The position numbers were made by a program, and so were the translations under genes. 19,655 bases of DNA from positions 1 through 19,655 of the forward strand of contig JBMNQS010000040.1 in NCBI GenBank assembly GCA_050944255.1. The letters are read 5' to 3'. Positions 1 to 7,458 of the stretch are shown in pieces. Each line of letters begins with the position of its first letter. Positions within the stretch are counted from its first letter, which is position 1. The DNA is from JBMNQS01 sp050944255 (GTDB taxonomy: Bacteria; Bacillota; Clostridia; Christensenellales; Maliibacteriaceae). The notes beneath the pieces were generated by a model that was given only the letters and a program-made list of their open reading frames with translations, was not told the DNA's origin and searched no databases.

Positions 1-308
1 ACTTTGCGCACCGGGCAGCCCATATTGATATCGATGGCGGCGAACTTTTCACGGTCAATGACGGTCAACGCCTGCTCAAAGACGGCCGGTTCGCTGCCGA
101 AAAGCTGCAGAACAACAGCCGTTTCGTCGTCATCGACGGCCATTAACCGCGCCGTAGCGGCATTGCCGTGGCACAGGCCCTTCGCGCTGACCATCTCCGT
201 ATAGGCCAGTACGCAGCCCTCCCTGCGGCAAAGCCGCCGGAACACCCTGTCGGTGACGCCCGCCATGGGCGCCAAAATGGCGCCGCCTTTTAAATGGGAT
301 AATGCCAT
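1..308 (-). CDS. dus: tRNA-dihydrouridine synthase (Dus family), 5' part only
   Basis: FMN-dependent enzyme that reduces uridine to dihydrouridine in the D-loop of tRNA. About 102 N-terminal residues are visible before the gene runs off the left edge. Seen: the FMN-binding opening APMAGVTD (residues 13-20), QLFGSEP near residue 68, and INMGCPVRK at 94-102, whose Cys98 lies where Dus enzymes carry the catalytic cysteine of the GCP motif. I chose the ATG at 306-308 because GGAGAG lies just upstream; an in-frame ATG at 318-320 would add four residues (MERE) and lacks a good ribosome binding site. It follows the acidic-tail membrane protein gene by about 95 bp containing a large hairpin. The family is secure; the subfamily (DusB-like) is inferred from the N-terminus alone. 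Confidence 0.9.
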   Translation of the reverse strand, partial: MALSHLKGGAILAPMAGVTDRVFRRLCRREGCVLAYTEMVSAKGLCHGNAATARLMAVDDDETAVVLQLFGSEPAVFEQALTVIDREKFAAIDINMGCPVRK

Positions 309-332
309 CTCTCTCTCCATGTTTGAACAAAT

Positions 333-379
333 GAAAGTGCTCTCTTTGGAGCGCGCGGACGCTCAAACAGAACACTTTC
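333..379 (-). repeat. Long imperfect hairpin in the dus leader
   Basis: In the minus-strand RNA the outer arms (379-369 with 343-333) pair over 11 positions with one G-U pair. An inner 5-bp stem (364-360 with 353-349, GAGCG/CGCTC) has a six-base loop. No run of U follows, so it is not a standard terminator. It ends 24 nt before the dus ATG. A TGC-AATAAT sequence at 389-381 resembles an extended -10 but has no convincing -35, and its predicted start would fall inside the stem. The role could be attenuation, RNA stabilisation or processing between the two genes. Confidence 0.5.
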
Positions 380-403
380 AATTATTGCATATCGGCGGAA
401 AAT

Positions 404-1036
404 CTATTCGTCCGGTGACGATTCGGCGTCCTCATCTTCCTCTACGTCTTCATCCTCTTCGTCGTCTTCTTCTTCGATCTCACTGGAGGGCGAAGGCGTC
501 GGCGTTGGCAGAGGCTCCGCCTCTTCCACAAAAACGATGTCGGTAATCAGCCAGCGGTCGTCGATCCGCTCGCACCGGATGGTATAGACCGAATCCTTCC
601 ATGCGGGAGGGGCGACCTGCTGGCCCTTTTCAATTTGCTCTTCGGTTTTATGCTCGGCTTTCAGGTCGCCCTTCAGCTCGTAAACGTGCTGGGTGATGGT
701 GAAGGAGACCTTGTTCTGCCACGGCCAGCACCAAATCCACGACCGCTGCACTTTCTGCTCGTAATCGGTGACCGCATAATACGTATAGGGGCTGTCCTGT
801 ATCAGCTCGTCGCGGGAGAGAAATTCGTCGGTAAAAAACTTATTGAGCTCCTGACCCTCATACAGATCGCCCAAAATGACATAATCGGCACGGGCCTTGA
901 GCGCGTCGCCACTCATCAGCGCTATATTGGTGACGTCCATGGCAATGAAAAACGCCGAACCGGCAATGGCCACCACCACCAGCACCACAAACAGCAGCTT
1001 TATCCAGAAAAACAACAGCCGCAGCACATACTTCAC
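404..1036 (-). CDS. Uncharacterised single-pass membrane protein with very acidic C-terminal tail
   Basis: A 210-residue protein of no family I recognise. It has a short basic start, one hydrophobic segment (about residues 8-32), an extracytoplasmic-looking domain (about 45-172) and a Pro-Thr-Ser linker (175-185). The last 25 residues are almost entirely Glu and Asp with a few Ser. The middle domain ends with an alternating pattern (YTIRCERIDDRWLITDIVF) of the kind seen at the end of NTF2-like or similar small alpha/beta folds; that is inference only. It starts with GTG at 1034-1036, supported by GGAGG eight bases upstream. It has its own promoter (1111-1139) and is followed by dus. Membrane topology is not proven: the helix could be an anchor or an uncleaved signal. 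Confidence 0.8.
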   Translation of the reverse strand: MKYVLRLLFFWIKLLFVVLVVVAIAGSAFFIAMDVTNIALMSGDALKARADYVILGDLYEGQELNKFFTDEFLSRDELIQDSPYTYYAVTDYEQKVQRSWIWCWPWQNKVSFTITQHVYELKGDLKAEHKTEEQIEKGQQVAPPAWKDSVYTIRCERIDDRWLITDIVFVEEAEPLPTPTPSPSSEIEEEDDEEDEDVEEDEDAESSPDE

Positions 1037-1110
1037 AGGTTTTTCCTCCGCTCAAACGGCATTCGCCGCGTCAGTATCGTAAACAATATTTCAAATAAAC
1101 GTACCCAGAT

Positions 1111-1139
1111 ATCATATCACAAATGCGCCATGTTGTAAA
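1111..1139 (-). promoter_or_regulatory. Sigma-A-type promoter for the acidic-tail membrane protein gene
   Basis: Reading the minus strand: TTTACA (1139-1134), a 17-base spacer, then TATGAT (1116-1111) preceded by TG one base away (extended -10). The predicted start is near 1104, giving a leader of about 68 nt before the GTG. It lies between the stop of the ROK kinase gene and the membrane protein gene, which separates them into two transcription units. Confidence 0.72.
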
Positions 1140-1197
1140 TTTGGATGCCGTGAATGGACCCAGCCGGCCAAACGTATTTTGTCCGGGCCCAAAGGCG

Positions 1198-2157
1198 TTA
1201 TACCGGAGGATGCTCTCCCAGAAGCGCCGCGCCGATAATCCCCGCGTCGTTGCCCAGTTGCGCCAGGTTGATCTGTATGCTCTGGTGCGGATAAAAGAAG
1301 CGGGCCTCGGCCTTTTTCTGCACCATTTCGCGCAAAAATTCCCCCGCCGCCGAGACGCCGCCGCCCAGAGCGATCACATCCGGGTCCAGCATGTAGCTGA
1401 TGTTCATGCAGACCATGGCCAGGTCGCCCGTGTAGCGGTCCCAGATTTCCACCGCCGCCGCATTGCCCGCCCGGGCAAGATCGGTGACGATTTTGGCGGT
1501 CATATTTTCCCTTTTGTAGCCGGCCGCCTCCGCCAGCGCGCCGTTTGGGTCCTTCTGCATGGCCTGTCTGCCCATGAGGATCAGCCCCGTGGCCGCCGTA
1601 TACATTTCGGCGCAGCCGGTGCAGCCGCACACGCAGGTGATCCCGCCGGGATACAGCGTCGTATGGCCGATCTCGCCCGCCAAATAATTGCGCGAGCCCT
1701 TATGTAGCCGCTTATTCAAGATCACGCCGCCGCCCAGGCCGGTGCCCAGCGTCAAAAGCACCGCGCTTTCCACGCCGCGGCAGCCGCCTGTGAGAAATTC
1801 CGCCCATGCCGCCACATTGCCGTCGTTCTCAATGTAGACCGGCTTGCCCAGTATGCGCTGCGAAATGGATTTGACCGGCATATCCGTCCACCCCAGGTTC
1901 ACCGCCTTGTAGAGAATGCCCTTTTCATCGTCGCAGCAGCCCGGCAGGCCCACCCCGGCGTCGCGGACATCGTCCATCGAACGGCCCAGGCCCTCCACCA
2001 TGACCCGCGCCTTGTCAAAGCAGCGGGTCATGAATGCCTCCGGGGTAAGAGCGGTGTCGGTCACGATACTTTCCTTGGCCAGGATCCGGCGGCCGGCAAT
2101 ATCCATAACGCCAATCTTTACGCTCATGCCTCCAATGTCGATTCCGATCGATAACAT
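1198..2157 (-). CDS. ROK-family sugar kinase (glucokinase-like)
   Basis: ATP-dependent cytoplasmic sugar kinase of the ROK family (319 residues, normal length), most likely acting on glucose or a related hexose. Seen: the phosphate-binding loop at the N-terminus (GIDIGGMSVK, residues 5-14), IENDGN with catalytic Asp112, the LTLGTGLGGG phosphate loop (136-144), GEIGH with zinc ligand His165, and the zinc motif CVCGCTGCAE (175-184), which fits CxCGxxGCxE. ROK repressors carry an N-terminal helix-turn-helix; none is present, so this is an enzyme. The start lies 3 bp after the hprK stop, so the two are almost certainly co-transcribed, which links sugar phosphorylation with the HPr(Ser) kinase of catabolite control. 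The substrate is not readable from sequence. Confidence 0.92.
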   Translation of the reverse strand: MLSIGIDIGGMSVKIGVMDIAGRRILAKESIVTDTALTPEAFMTRCFDKARVMVEGLGRSMDDVRDAGVGLPGCCDDEKGILYKAVNLGWTDMPVKSISQRILGKPVYIENDGNVAAWAEFLTGGCRGVESAVLLTLGTGLGGGVILNKRLHKGSRNYLAGEIGHTTLYPGGITCVCGCTGCAEMYTAATGLILMGRQAMQKDPNGALAEAAGYKRENMTAKIVTDLARAGNAAAVEIWDRYTGDLAMVCMNISYMLDPDVIALGGGVSAAGEFLREMVQKKAEARFFYPHQSIQINLAQLGNDAGIIGAALLGEHPPV

Positions 2158-2160
2158 ACG

Positions 2161-3102
2161 CTACTCCTCGTCAAAGAATAGATTCATGGCCCGCCGGGCC
2201 ATCATCCGCTCATCCACTTCCAATGTGGCGTTATAGCCTATTTCGTCCTGCAGCCGCTGATTGATGGCGGTCACCTCCACAATGGCCGCCAGATTGCGGC
2301 CCGGCGCCACGGGAATGGTCACCTTGGGCAGTACCACACCCATGAACGTGGCCGTGTCCCGCTTCGTGCCCAGCCGGTCGTACTGGCTGCCGGTATTATC
2401 CCAATATTCCAATAATACCACAAGATTGACCGTCTTGGTCTCCCTGACGGCGCCCACGCCAAATAACTGGCGCACGTCCACAATGCCCAGGCCCCGAATC
2501 TCCATCATATGGCGGATCACTTCCGGCGCCCGGCCCACCAGGCGGTCGTCGGCCAGCTTCACGATCTCCACCGCGTCGTCGGCCACCAGGCGATGCCCGT
2601 TTTTGATCAGATCCAGCGCCGTCTCACTCTTGCCGATGGAGCTTCTGCCCTGAATCAGCACGCCTACGCCGTGGATATCCATCAGTACCCCGTGGATGGT
2701 CTCCCGGGGCGCTAAAATGCCGTGGAAATACAGTGTCACCGCGTGGATAAAAAGCGATGTGCTCTTATCGTAGGTGAACAGCGCAACCGTGTACTGCCTG
2801 GCCAGATCGATGATGATTTCCGGCACCTGCTGGCCGCGGCAGATCACCGCGCCGGGAACGCCGGAAGAAAATATCTTCTCCAGACGCTGGCGCTGCAGTT
2901 CGGGCGGCAGCGTATTGAGGAACGTGATCTCGCTGCGGCCGAATACCTGCAGGCGGCTGCTGGGAAAGTACTGGAAATGACCGGCTACCTGCAGGCCCGG
3001 GCGGTTGATCTCCGAGGAATGAACCGGCACTGCGCCGCTGCCCTCGCAGACCACTTTCAGCTTCATGTCCGCCGCCATATCCTTCACGCGAATTTTTTCC
3101 AA
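2161..3102 (-). CDS. hprK: HPr kinase/phosphorylase
   Basis: Bifunctional enzyme that phosphorylates and dephosphorylates the phosphocarrier HPr on Ser46, the central switch of carbon catabolite repression in Firmicutes; cytoplasmic hexamer in known members. Length 313 residues is typical. Seen: N-terminal domain to about 125, His137 in TIHGV, the Walker A loop GRSSIGKSE (152-160), Asp175-Asp176 in RLVADDAVEI, and the family signature MEIRGLGIVDVRQLFGVGAVRE (200-221). The usual GDSGxGKSE loop has Arg-Ser-Ser here, which still fits a P-loop. The start is TTG at 3100-3102, placed directly after the stop of the HAD gene, with GGGAGAGG inside the end of that gene as ribosome binding site. No HPr gene is in the window. 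Confidence 0.96.
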   Translation of the reverse strand: MEKIRVKDMAADMKLKVVCEGSGAVPVHSSEINRPGLQVAGHFQYFPSSRLQVFGRSEITFLNTLPPELQRQRLEKIFSSGVPGAVICRGQQVPEIIIDLARQYTVALFTYDKSTSLFIHAVTLYFHGILAPRETIHGVLMDIHGVGVLIQGRSSIGKSETALDLIKNGHRLVADDAVEIVKLADDRLVGRAPEVIRHMMEIRGLGIVDVRQLFGVGAVRETKTVNLVVLLEYWDNTGSQYDRLGTKRDTATFMGVVLPKVTIPVAPGRNLAAIVEVTAINQRLQDEIGYNATLEVDERMMARRAMNLFFDEE

Positions 3103-3906
3103 TTACCTCTCCCCCAGTATGAATTTCTCGATGGTGTAGGCCAGGCCGTCCTCATCGTTGGTCGGCGCCACGAAATCGGCCGCCCGCAGCACCGGCTCCC
3201 GGGCGTTGCCCACGGCCACGCCAAGGCCGGCGTACTCAATCATGGACAGATCGTTGAAGCTGTCTCCCACGGCGATCATCTCCTCTTTGGCAATGCCCAG
3301 CCGCCCGGACAGCCACTTCAGCGCACCGCCCTTGGAAGCGCTTGGGCTGACCATCTCCAGCAGCTGCGTCTTGGAAATGGTCGCCTCCAACCTGCCACCA
3401 AAATGGGCCTTGACCGTATCGCGTATGGCGAGGATGACTTCCGGCTCATCGATGGCCAGCATCTTGGTGGGCTCCGCCGGCAGGTCCCTTTCCAGGTCGT
3501 CCACCCGGGTCCCCTTAAAGCCGTTGAGCCGCGCGTATTCGCCGCTGTAGCGGCACTCCAGCTCGTAATAGAAGCCGTCGGGCACCACGGCCTGGACATA
3601 CATCCCATGCGCCCGCATAAAGCGGACAATCTCCCGCACCAGCGCCATGGGCACCGGCGTGTGATACAGTATCTCGCCGCTTGAAGTATCGGTGATCAGC
3701 GCCCCCTGGCTGTTGATCATAAGGCCCTCAAGTCCCAGCGCCTCCACATAGGCAAGGGCACCCCGCGGTACGCGCCCGGTGGCCAGCACTAACAGCACGC
3801 CCTTGTCCATGGCCCTTCGGACAGCGCCCTTCAGCCTGTCGGTAATCCGGTGGTCGCTGGTCAGCGCCGTATCGTCCAGGTCGAATGCGATCAGTTTATA
3901 CGTCAT
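3103..3906 (-). CDS. Cof-type HAD-superfamily phosphatase (subclass IIB)
   Basis: Probable cytoplasmic phosphatase of the Cof/YidA group, which hydrolyses sugar phosphates, nucleotides or similar small phosphoesters. Length (267 residues) is typical. All four HAD motifs are visible: I, FDLDDTAL with Asp9 and Asp11; II, LATGR with Thr43; III, Lys192 in SASKGGAL; IV, GDSFND with Asp215 and Asp219. The variable C2 cap lies between about 85 and 190. ATG at 3904-3906 has AAAGGA seven bases upstream. The stop codon abuts the hprK start, so it is the first gene of a HAD-hprK-ROK unit. This could fit a role in sugar phosphate metabolism, but substrates of this group cannot be read from sequence. Confidence 0.93.
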   Translation of the reverse strand: MTYKLIAFDLDDTALTSDHRITDRLKGAVRRAMDKGVLLVLATGRVPRGALAYVEALGLEGLMINSQGALITDTSSGEILYHTPVPMALVREIVRFMRAHGMYVQAVVPDGFYYELECRYSGEYARLNGFKGTRVDDLERDLPAEPTKMLAIDEPEVILAIRDTVKAHFGGRLEATISKTQLLEMVSPSASKGGALKWLSGRLGIAKEEMIAVGDSFNDLSMIEYAGLGVAVGNAREPVLRAADFVAPTNDEDGLAYTIEKFILGER

Positions 3907-3939
3907 AGATTTTCCTTTCGTCTCTGTAATTGCTTGCCT

Positions 3940-4190
3940 CCGGCGGCCAAGGGCTCCGCCCTTGAACCCGCTTAGAACCTTTTTCTGAAGAAAAAGGTTC
4001 TAAGAACTCCAAAAAGACTTTATTTCCGCTTCGCGGTCGGTTCATCAGGCCTTCTTTACTCCTGGAAATGCCCGCAGGCGGGCATTTCCATAATGGGTCC
4101 AGGGACAATTGTCCCTGGCGGATTCTTAAGGCGGAGCCTTAAGCGGGTCCGGGCAGCGCCCGGAAAACTCCCCGGCAGCGCCCGGCTGAA
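3940..4190. repeat. Cluster of tightly packed palindromes between uvrC and the HAD gene
   Basis: The 294-bp stretch 3907-4200 has no credible gene. It holds six inverted repeats: 3948-3964 (CAAGGGC, loop TCC); 3971-4004 (16-bp perfect arms CTTAGAACCTTTTTCT, centre GA); 4064-4089 (12-bp perfect arms GGAAATGCCCGC); 4099-4118 (20-bp perfect palindrome, CCAGGGACAA half); 4125-4143 (CTTAAGGC, loop GGA); 4149-4163 (CCGGGC, loop AGC). A near copy of the last follows at about 4172-4184. The first and fifth share a GGCTCCGCC-type core in opposite orientation. This mosaic suggests a dispersed repeat element rather than one regulatory site. Any of the hairpins could also terminate uvrC transcription, though none has a clean U run. 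No convincing promoter for the HAD gene was found here. Confidence 0.8.
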
Positions 4191-4200
4191 AAGCAAATGC

Positions 4201-6048
4201 CTACGGCATGTGCGTGGCCATGTCCTCGTTGGACAGCGCGTCCTTGACGGCCTTGGCGGCGGCAGCGGTCATGCCGGGCACTTCGGCCAGCTCCTCCACG
4301 GTGGCATCCTTGATCTGCCCGATGCCGCCGAAGGCGCGCATCAGCGCCACACGGCGCTTTTTGCCGATGCCGGGCACCTGCTCCAGCACGCTGGCCAGAG
4401 AGCCCTTGGAGCGCAGGCCCCGGTGATACGTAACGGCAAAGCGGTGCGCCTCGTCCCTGACCCGCTGCAGAAGCTGCAGCCCCATATTGGTACGCGGCAG
4501 GCGTACGGGCAGTTCCCGATCCGGCAGATAGATTTCCTCGAACTTCTTGGCCAGCGAGCACAGATGCACCTGGACGCCCATATCATTAAGCACCCGCTGT
4601 ACCGCCTTGAGCTGCTCACGGCCGCCGTCGATCATCACCAGATCCGGCTTCGCCCCGAAGGCCTCGTCGCCGTCCAAGAGGCGCTGGAAACGCCTACCGA
4701 GCGTCTCGGCCAGCGACGCAAAGTCGTTGGACCCCTCCACGGTCTTGATCCGGAAACGGCGGTAGGCCTTATTGGCCGGCCTGCCGTCCTCAAAGACCAC
4801 CATGGAGGCCACCGAATATACGCCCTGCGTGTTGGAAATATCAAAGCCCTCGATGCGCCTGGGCGGCCCGGGCAGGCCGCAGATGGCCTGCAGTTCCGCC
4901 ATGGCGCCGGTGGTGCGGGCATGCTCCTTTTGCCTGTTCTTCTGCCTGCGCATCTGCGTCTGCATGGCGTTCTGCTGCGCCAGTATGACCATATCGCGCT
5001 TTTCGCCCCGCTTGGGCACGCGCAGGTAGACGCGGTGGCCGGCCTTCCCGCCAAGCCACTGCTCCAGCACCTGTATATCCTCCGGCTCGGCCGGAAGGAG
5101 TATCTCCTTGGGGATAAACGTGGCGCTGGCATAATACTGTGCCACAATAGACGATACGATGTCCGCGTCCGCCTCGTGCTGCGCCTGCCGGATATCCAGC
5201 GTCTGACTGCCGATCATCCGTCCGTCGCGTATAAAGAGGACCACCGCCACGGTGCCCTCTGCCCCGGGGACGATGCCGATCACGTCCCTGTTCTGAAGCT
5301 GCGGGGATATGGCCTTCTGGCGCAGCACCACGCTTTCCACCGCCTGTATCTGGTTCCTGTAGGCGGCGGCGGACTCAAAATCCAGCGCGGCGGACGCCTC
5401 GTTCATCTTCTTCGTCAGCTCCCGCACCAGCGGGCCGTGCCTGCCCGAGAGAAAGTCCGCCACCCGCCGCATCATGGCGTGGTAATCCTCCTGAGATATG
5501 AAGCCCTGGCACGGCGCCAGGCACCGCCCGATCTGGTGGTTCAGGCACGGGCGCTCCTTCCCGATGGTTCTGGGCAGATCCCGCTTGCAGGTGCGCACGG
5601 GAAATATCTTCTTCAACGCGTCCATGACCTCCCGCACGCTGTGAGCCGCCTGAAAGGGCCCGAAATAGCGCGCGCCGTCGTCCTTGACGCGCCGGACGAT
5701 CTCCACCCGGGGAAACGCCTGGTTCATATCGATGCGCACGTAGGGAAACTGCTTGTCGTCCTTTAAGAGGATATTGTAATGGGGCCTGTGCTTTTTGATC
5801 AGGTTCCCCTCCAGCACAAGCGCCTCCAGTTCGCCGCTGGCGAGCATGATGTCCAGGTCTTCCACGTGGCGCACCATGGCGGCCACCTTGCTCTGCTGAT
5901 TCCTGGAGGACTGGAAATACTGGCGCACGCGGTTGCGCAGCGATAGGGCCTTGCCCACGTAGATAATGCGGCCCTGACCGTCCTTCATGATGTACACGCC
6001 GCTCTGGTGGGGCAGCGCGTCCAGTTTTTGCCGGAGTTTATCGTTCAT
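4201..6048 (-). CDS. uvrC: Excinuclease ABC subunit C
   Basis: Nuclease of nucleotide excision repair: joins the UvrB-DNA complex and cuts on both sides of the lesion. Full length at 615 residues. Seen: the GIY-YIG domain (GVYIM at 17-21, YVGKA at 30-34, Arg40, Glu80 in LEGNLIKKHRPHYN); a four-cysteine cluster Cys154, 168, 176 and 180, the positions that bind Fe-S in UvrC; the UVR motif that contacts UvrB (about 206-238); the RNase H-like 3' nuclease domain (from about 390, GFDISNTQG); and two helix-hairpin-helix motifs at the end (about 555-610). It starts 9 bp after the pbpA stop and has no visible Shine-Dalgarno, only an AT-rich palindrome (6053-6066), so translation may depend on coupling. 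In many Clostridia uvrC lies near hprK, as here. Confidence 0.97.
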   Translation of the reverse strand: MNDKLRQKLDALPHQSGVYIMKDGQGRIIYVGKALSLRNRVRQYFQSSRNQQSKVAAMVRHVEDLDIMLASGELEALVLEGNLIKKHRPHYNILLKDDKQFPYVRIDMNQAFPRVEIVRRVKDDGARYFGPFQAAHSVREVMDALKKIFPVRTCKRDLPRTIGKERPCLNHQIGRCLAPCQGFISQEDYHAMMRRVADFLSGRHGPLVRELTKKMNEASAALDFESAAAYRNQIQAVESVVLRQKAISPQLQNRDVIGIVPGAEGTVAVVLFIRDGRMIGSQTLDIRQAQHEADADIVSSIVAQYYASATFIPKEILLPAEPEDIQVLEQWLGGKAGHRVYLRVPKRGEKRDMVILAQQNAMQTQMRRQKNRQKEHARTTGAMAELQAICGLPGPPRRIEGFDISNTQGVYSVASMVVFEDGRPANKAYRRFRIKTVEGSNDFASLAETLGRRFQRLLDGDEAFGAKPDLVMIDGGREQLKAVQRVLNDMGVQVHLCSLAKKFEEIYLPDRELPVRLPRTNMGLQLLQRVRDEAHRFAVTYHRGLRSKGSLASVLEQVPGIGKKRRVALMRAFGGIGQIKDATVEELAEVPGMTAAAAKAVKDALSNEDMATHMP

Positions 6049-6057
6049 ATTGATATT

Positions 6058-7455
6058 TTAAAATATTTCGATGCATTTTAAAAGCACTTTTTGCGCCACC
6101 GGCGCGGCGGCGGCGTTGCCGGTGCCGCCATGGTCCACCACCACCGCCACAGCGTAGGGCGCCTCCTTGTCGTCGATAAAGCCTGTAAACCAAGCGTGGG
6201 GCGTCTTACCTGCGCCCACCTCAGCCGTACCCGTCTTGCCGCAGACATCATAGCCCTTGATCCGAGCGGCCGTGGCGCTGCCGCTCTCCACGCCAAGGCG
6301 CATCATCTGCGCCAGCTCGTCGGCGGCGGCCGCGCTCATGACGGTCCGGTAGACGCGGCTTCGGGTGGCGTCGAAACTGCGGCCGGAAAAAGACTCGGCT
6401 CGAAGCATCAGCCGCGGCTCCATGATCACCCCGTCGTTGGCGATGCCCGCGGCGATCATGGCGGCGTGCATCGGCGTCATCAGCGTCTTGGACTGGCCCA
6501 CGCCGGACCAGGCCAGTTCAAAGGAATCCTCCGGATAGACGAACTGGCTGTCGTAGACCACGCAGTCACGGAACAAAAATTCGTCGTTGAAACCAAATGC
6601 CTCCGCCTCCCGGGTCAGGGCGCCGGCGCCCAGATCGTAGGCCCACCGGGCGAACGCCCCGTTGCAGGAAACCGAAAGGGCCTTGGACAAATCCACGCGG
6701 CCATGGGCCGTGCCGTTGTAACACTTCACCGTATGGCCGTCCACGTCGGTGGCACCGGTGCAGTCAAACTCGGCGTCCGCGAAATCCGGGTCCTTCAGCA
6801 TAGCCGAAGCGGTGATGAGCTTGAATACGGAGCCCGGCGGGTATTTGCCCTGTGTGACGCGGTTGACAAAGGTGCCCTCCGGCGCGGCATCGGCCCAGTC
6901 GGCCGTCAGCGCCGCCGGGTCAAAGGACGGCGAGGAGACGCTTGCCAGCACCTCCCCTGTCTTGTAGTTGAGCACCACAACGGCTCCCGCCCTGCCGCCC
7001 AAAGCCTCGTAGGCGGTCTTTTGCAGCCTAGCGTCCACGGTCAGCGCCACGCTGTCCCCGTGGGGCACGTTGCCTGTAAACGTCTCGATGAGCCGGTCCA
7101 CCCAACTGGAGTTGAACCCCAACAAATAGCGTGTAAACAGCGTCTGTGCGCCGCCGGAGGTCATGCCCAGATCGTCGCCGATCAGATGGGCGCCGGCCAT
7201 GCGCAGGGTCTTGTCGTCCGCGTAGCTGCGCGGGGAATCAAAGTCCTTGCTGGAGGCCAGGACTTGCCCGTTGCGATCGGTGATGCTGCCCATAATGATG
7301 CTGGTCCTGCCCGCCTTGAGACGCAGATTGTTGTCGTCCATGAACCAGGTGTTGCCATAGACGCCCACCGCGTAGCAGAAGTACGCCAAAAGCGCCACCA
7401 TCATGGCCAGAAGCAGCGTTGCCGTGCTCTTTATATTGCGCTGCATTGCTCTCAT
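6058..7455 (-). CDS. pbpA: Class B penicillin-binding protein (PbpA type transpeptidase)
   Basis: Peptidoglycan transpeptidase that crosslinks new wall with its partner SEDS polymerase. 465 residues, short for class B, matching the compact PbpA group. Seen: an N-terminal membrane helix (about 11-32), a small dimerisation/pedestal region (about 50-135) and the transpeptidase domain with all three active-site motifs: Ser209-Val-Phe-Lys212 (PGSVFK), Ser263-Cys-Asn265, and Lys407-Thr-Gly409 (CGKTGTAE). The catalytic domain is intact and should bind beta-lactams. ATG at 7453-7455 has GAGGA seven bases upstream; an in-frame ATG three codons later is less well placed. It begins 3 bp after the ftsW-like stop, so the two partners are co-translated. 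The exact role (elongation, division or sporulation) cannot be assigned. Confidence 0.94.
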   Translation of the reverse strand: MRAMQRNIKSTATLLLAMMVALLAYFCYAVGVYGNTWFMDDNNLRLKAGRTSIIMGSITDRNGQVLASSKDFDSPRSYADDKTLRMAGAHLIGDDLGMTSGGAQTLFTRYLLGFNSSWVDRLIETFTGNVPHGDSVALTVDARLQKTAYEALGGRAGAVVVLNYKTGEVLASVSSPSFDPAALTADWADAAPEGTFVNRVTQGKYPPGSVFKLITASAMLKDPDFADAEFDCTGATDVDGHTVKCYNGTAHGRVDLSKALSVSCNGAFARWAYDLGAGALTREAEAFGFNDEFLFRDCVVYDSQFVYPEDSFELAWSGVGQSKTLMTPMHAAMIAAGIANDGVIMEPRLMLRAESFSGRSFDATRSRVYRTVMSAAAADELAQMMRLGVESGSATAARIKGYDVCGKTGTAEVGAGKTPHAWFTGFIDDKEAPYAVAVVVDHGGTGNAAAAPVAQKVLLKCIEIF

Positions 7456-7458
7456 GGT

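Noticed and set aside
3896..4108. 70-codon frame across the palindrome cluster
   Set aside because: It is a translation of the repeats and overlaps the HAD start; no ribosome binding site or conserved pattern.
4093..5766. 557-codon open frame on the plus strand
   Set aside because: It is antisense to uvrC, whose full-length protein is unmistakable. The translation is rich in His, Arg, Leu and Gly with no domain, as expected from the complement of a GC-rich gene.
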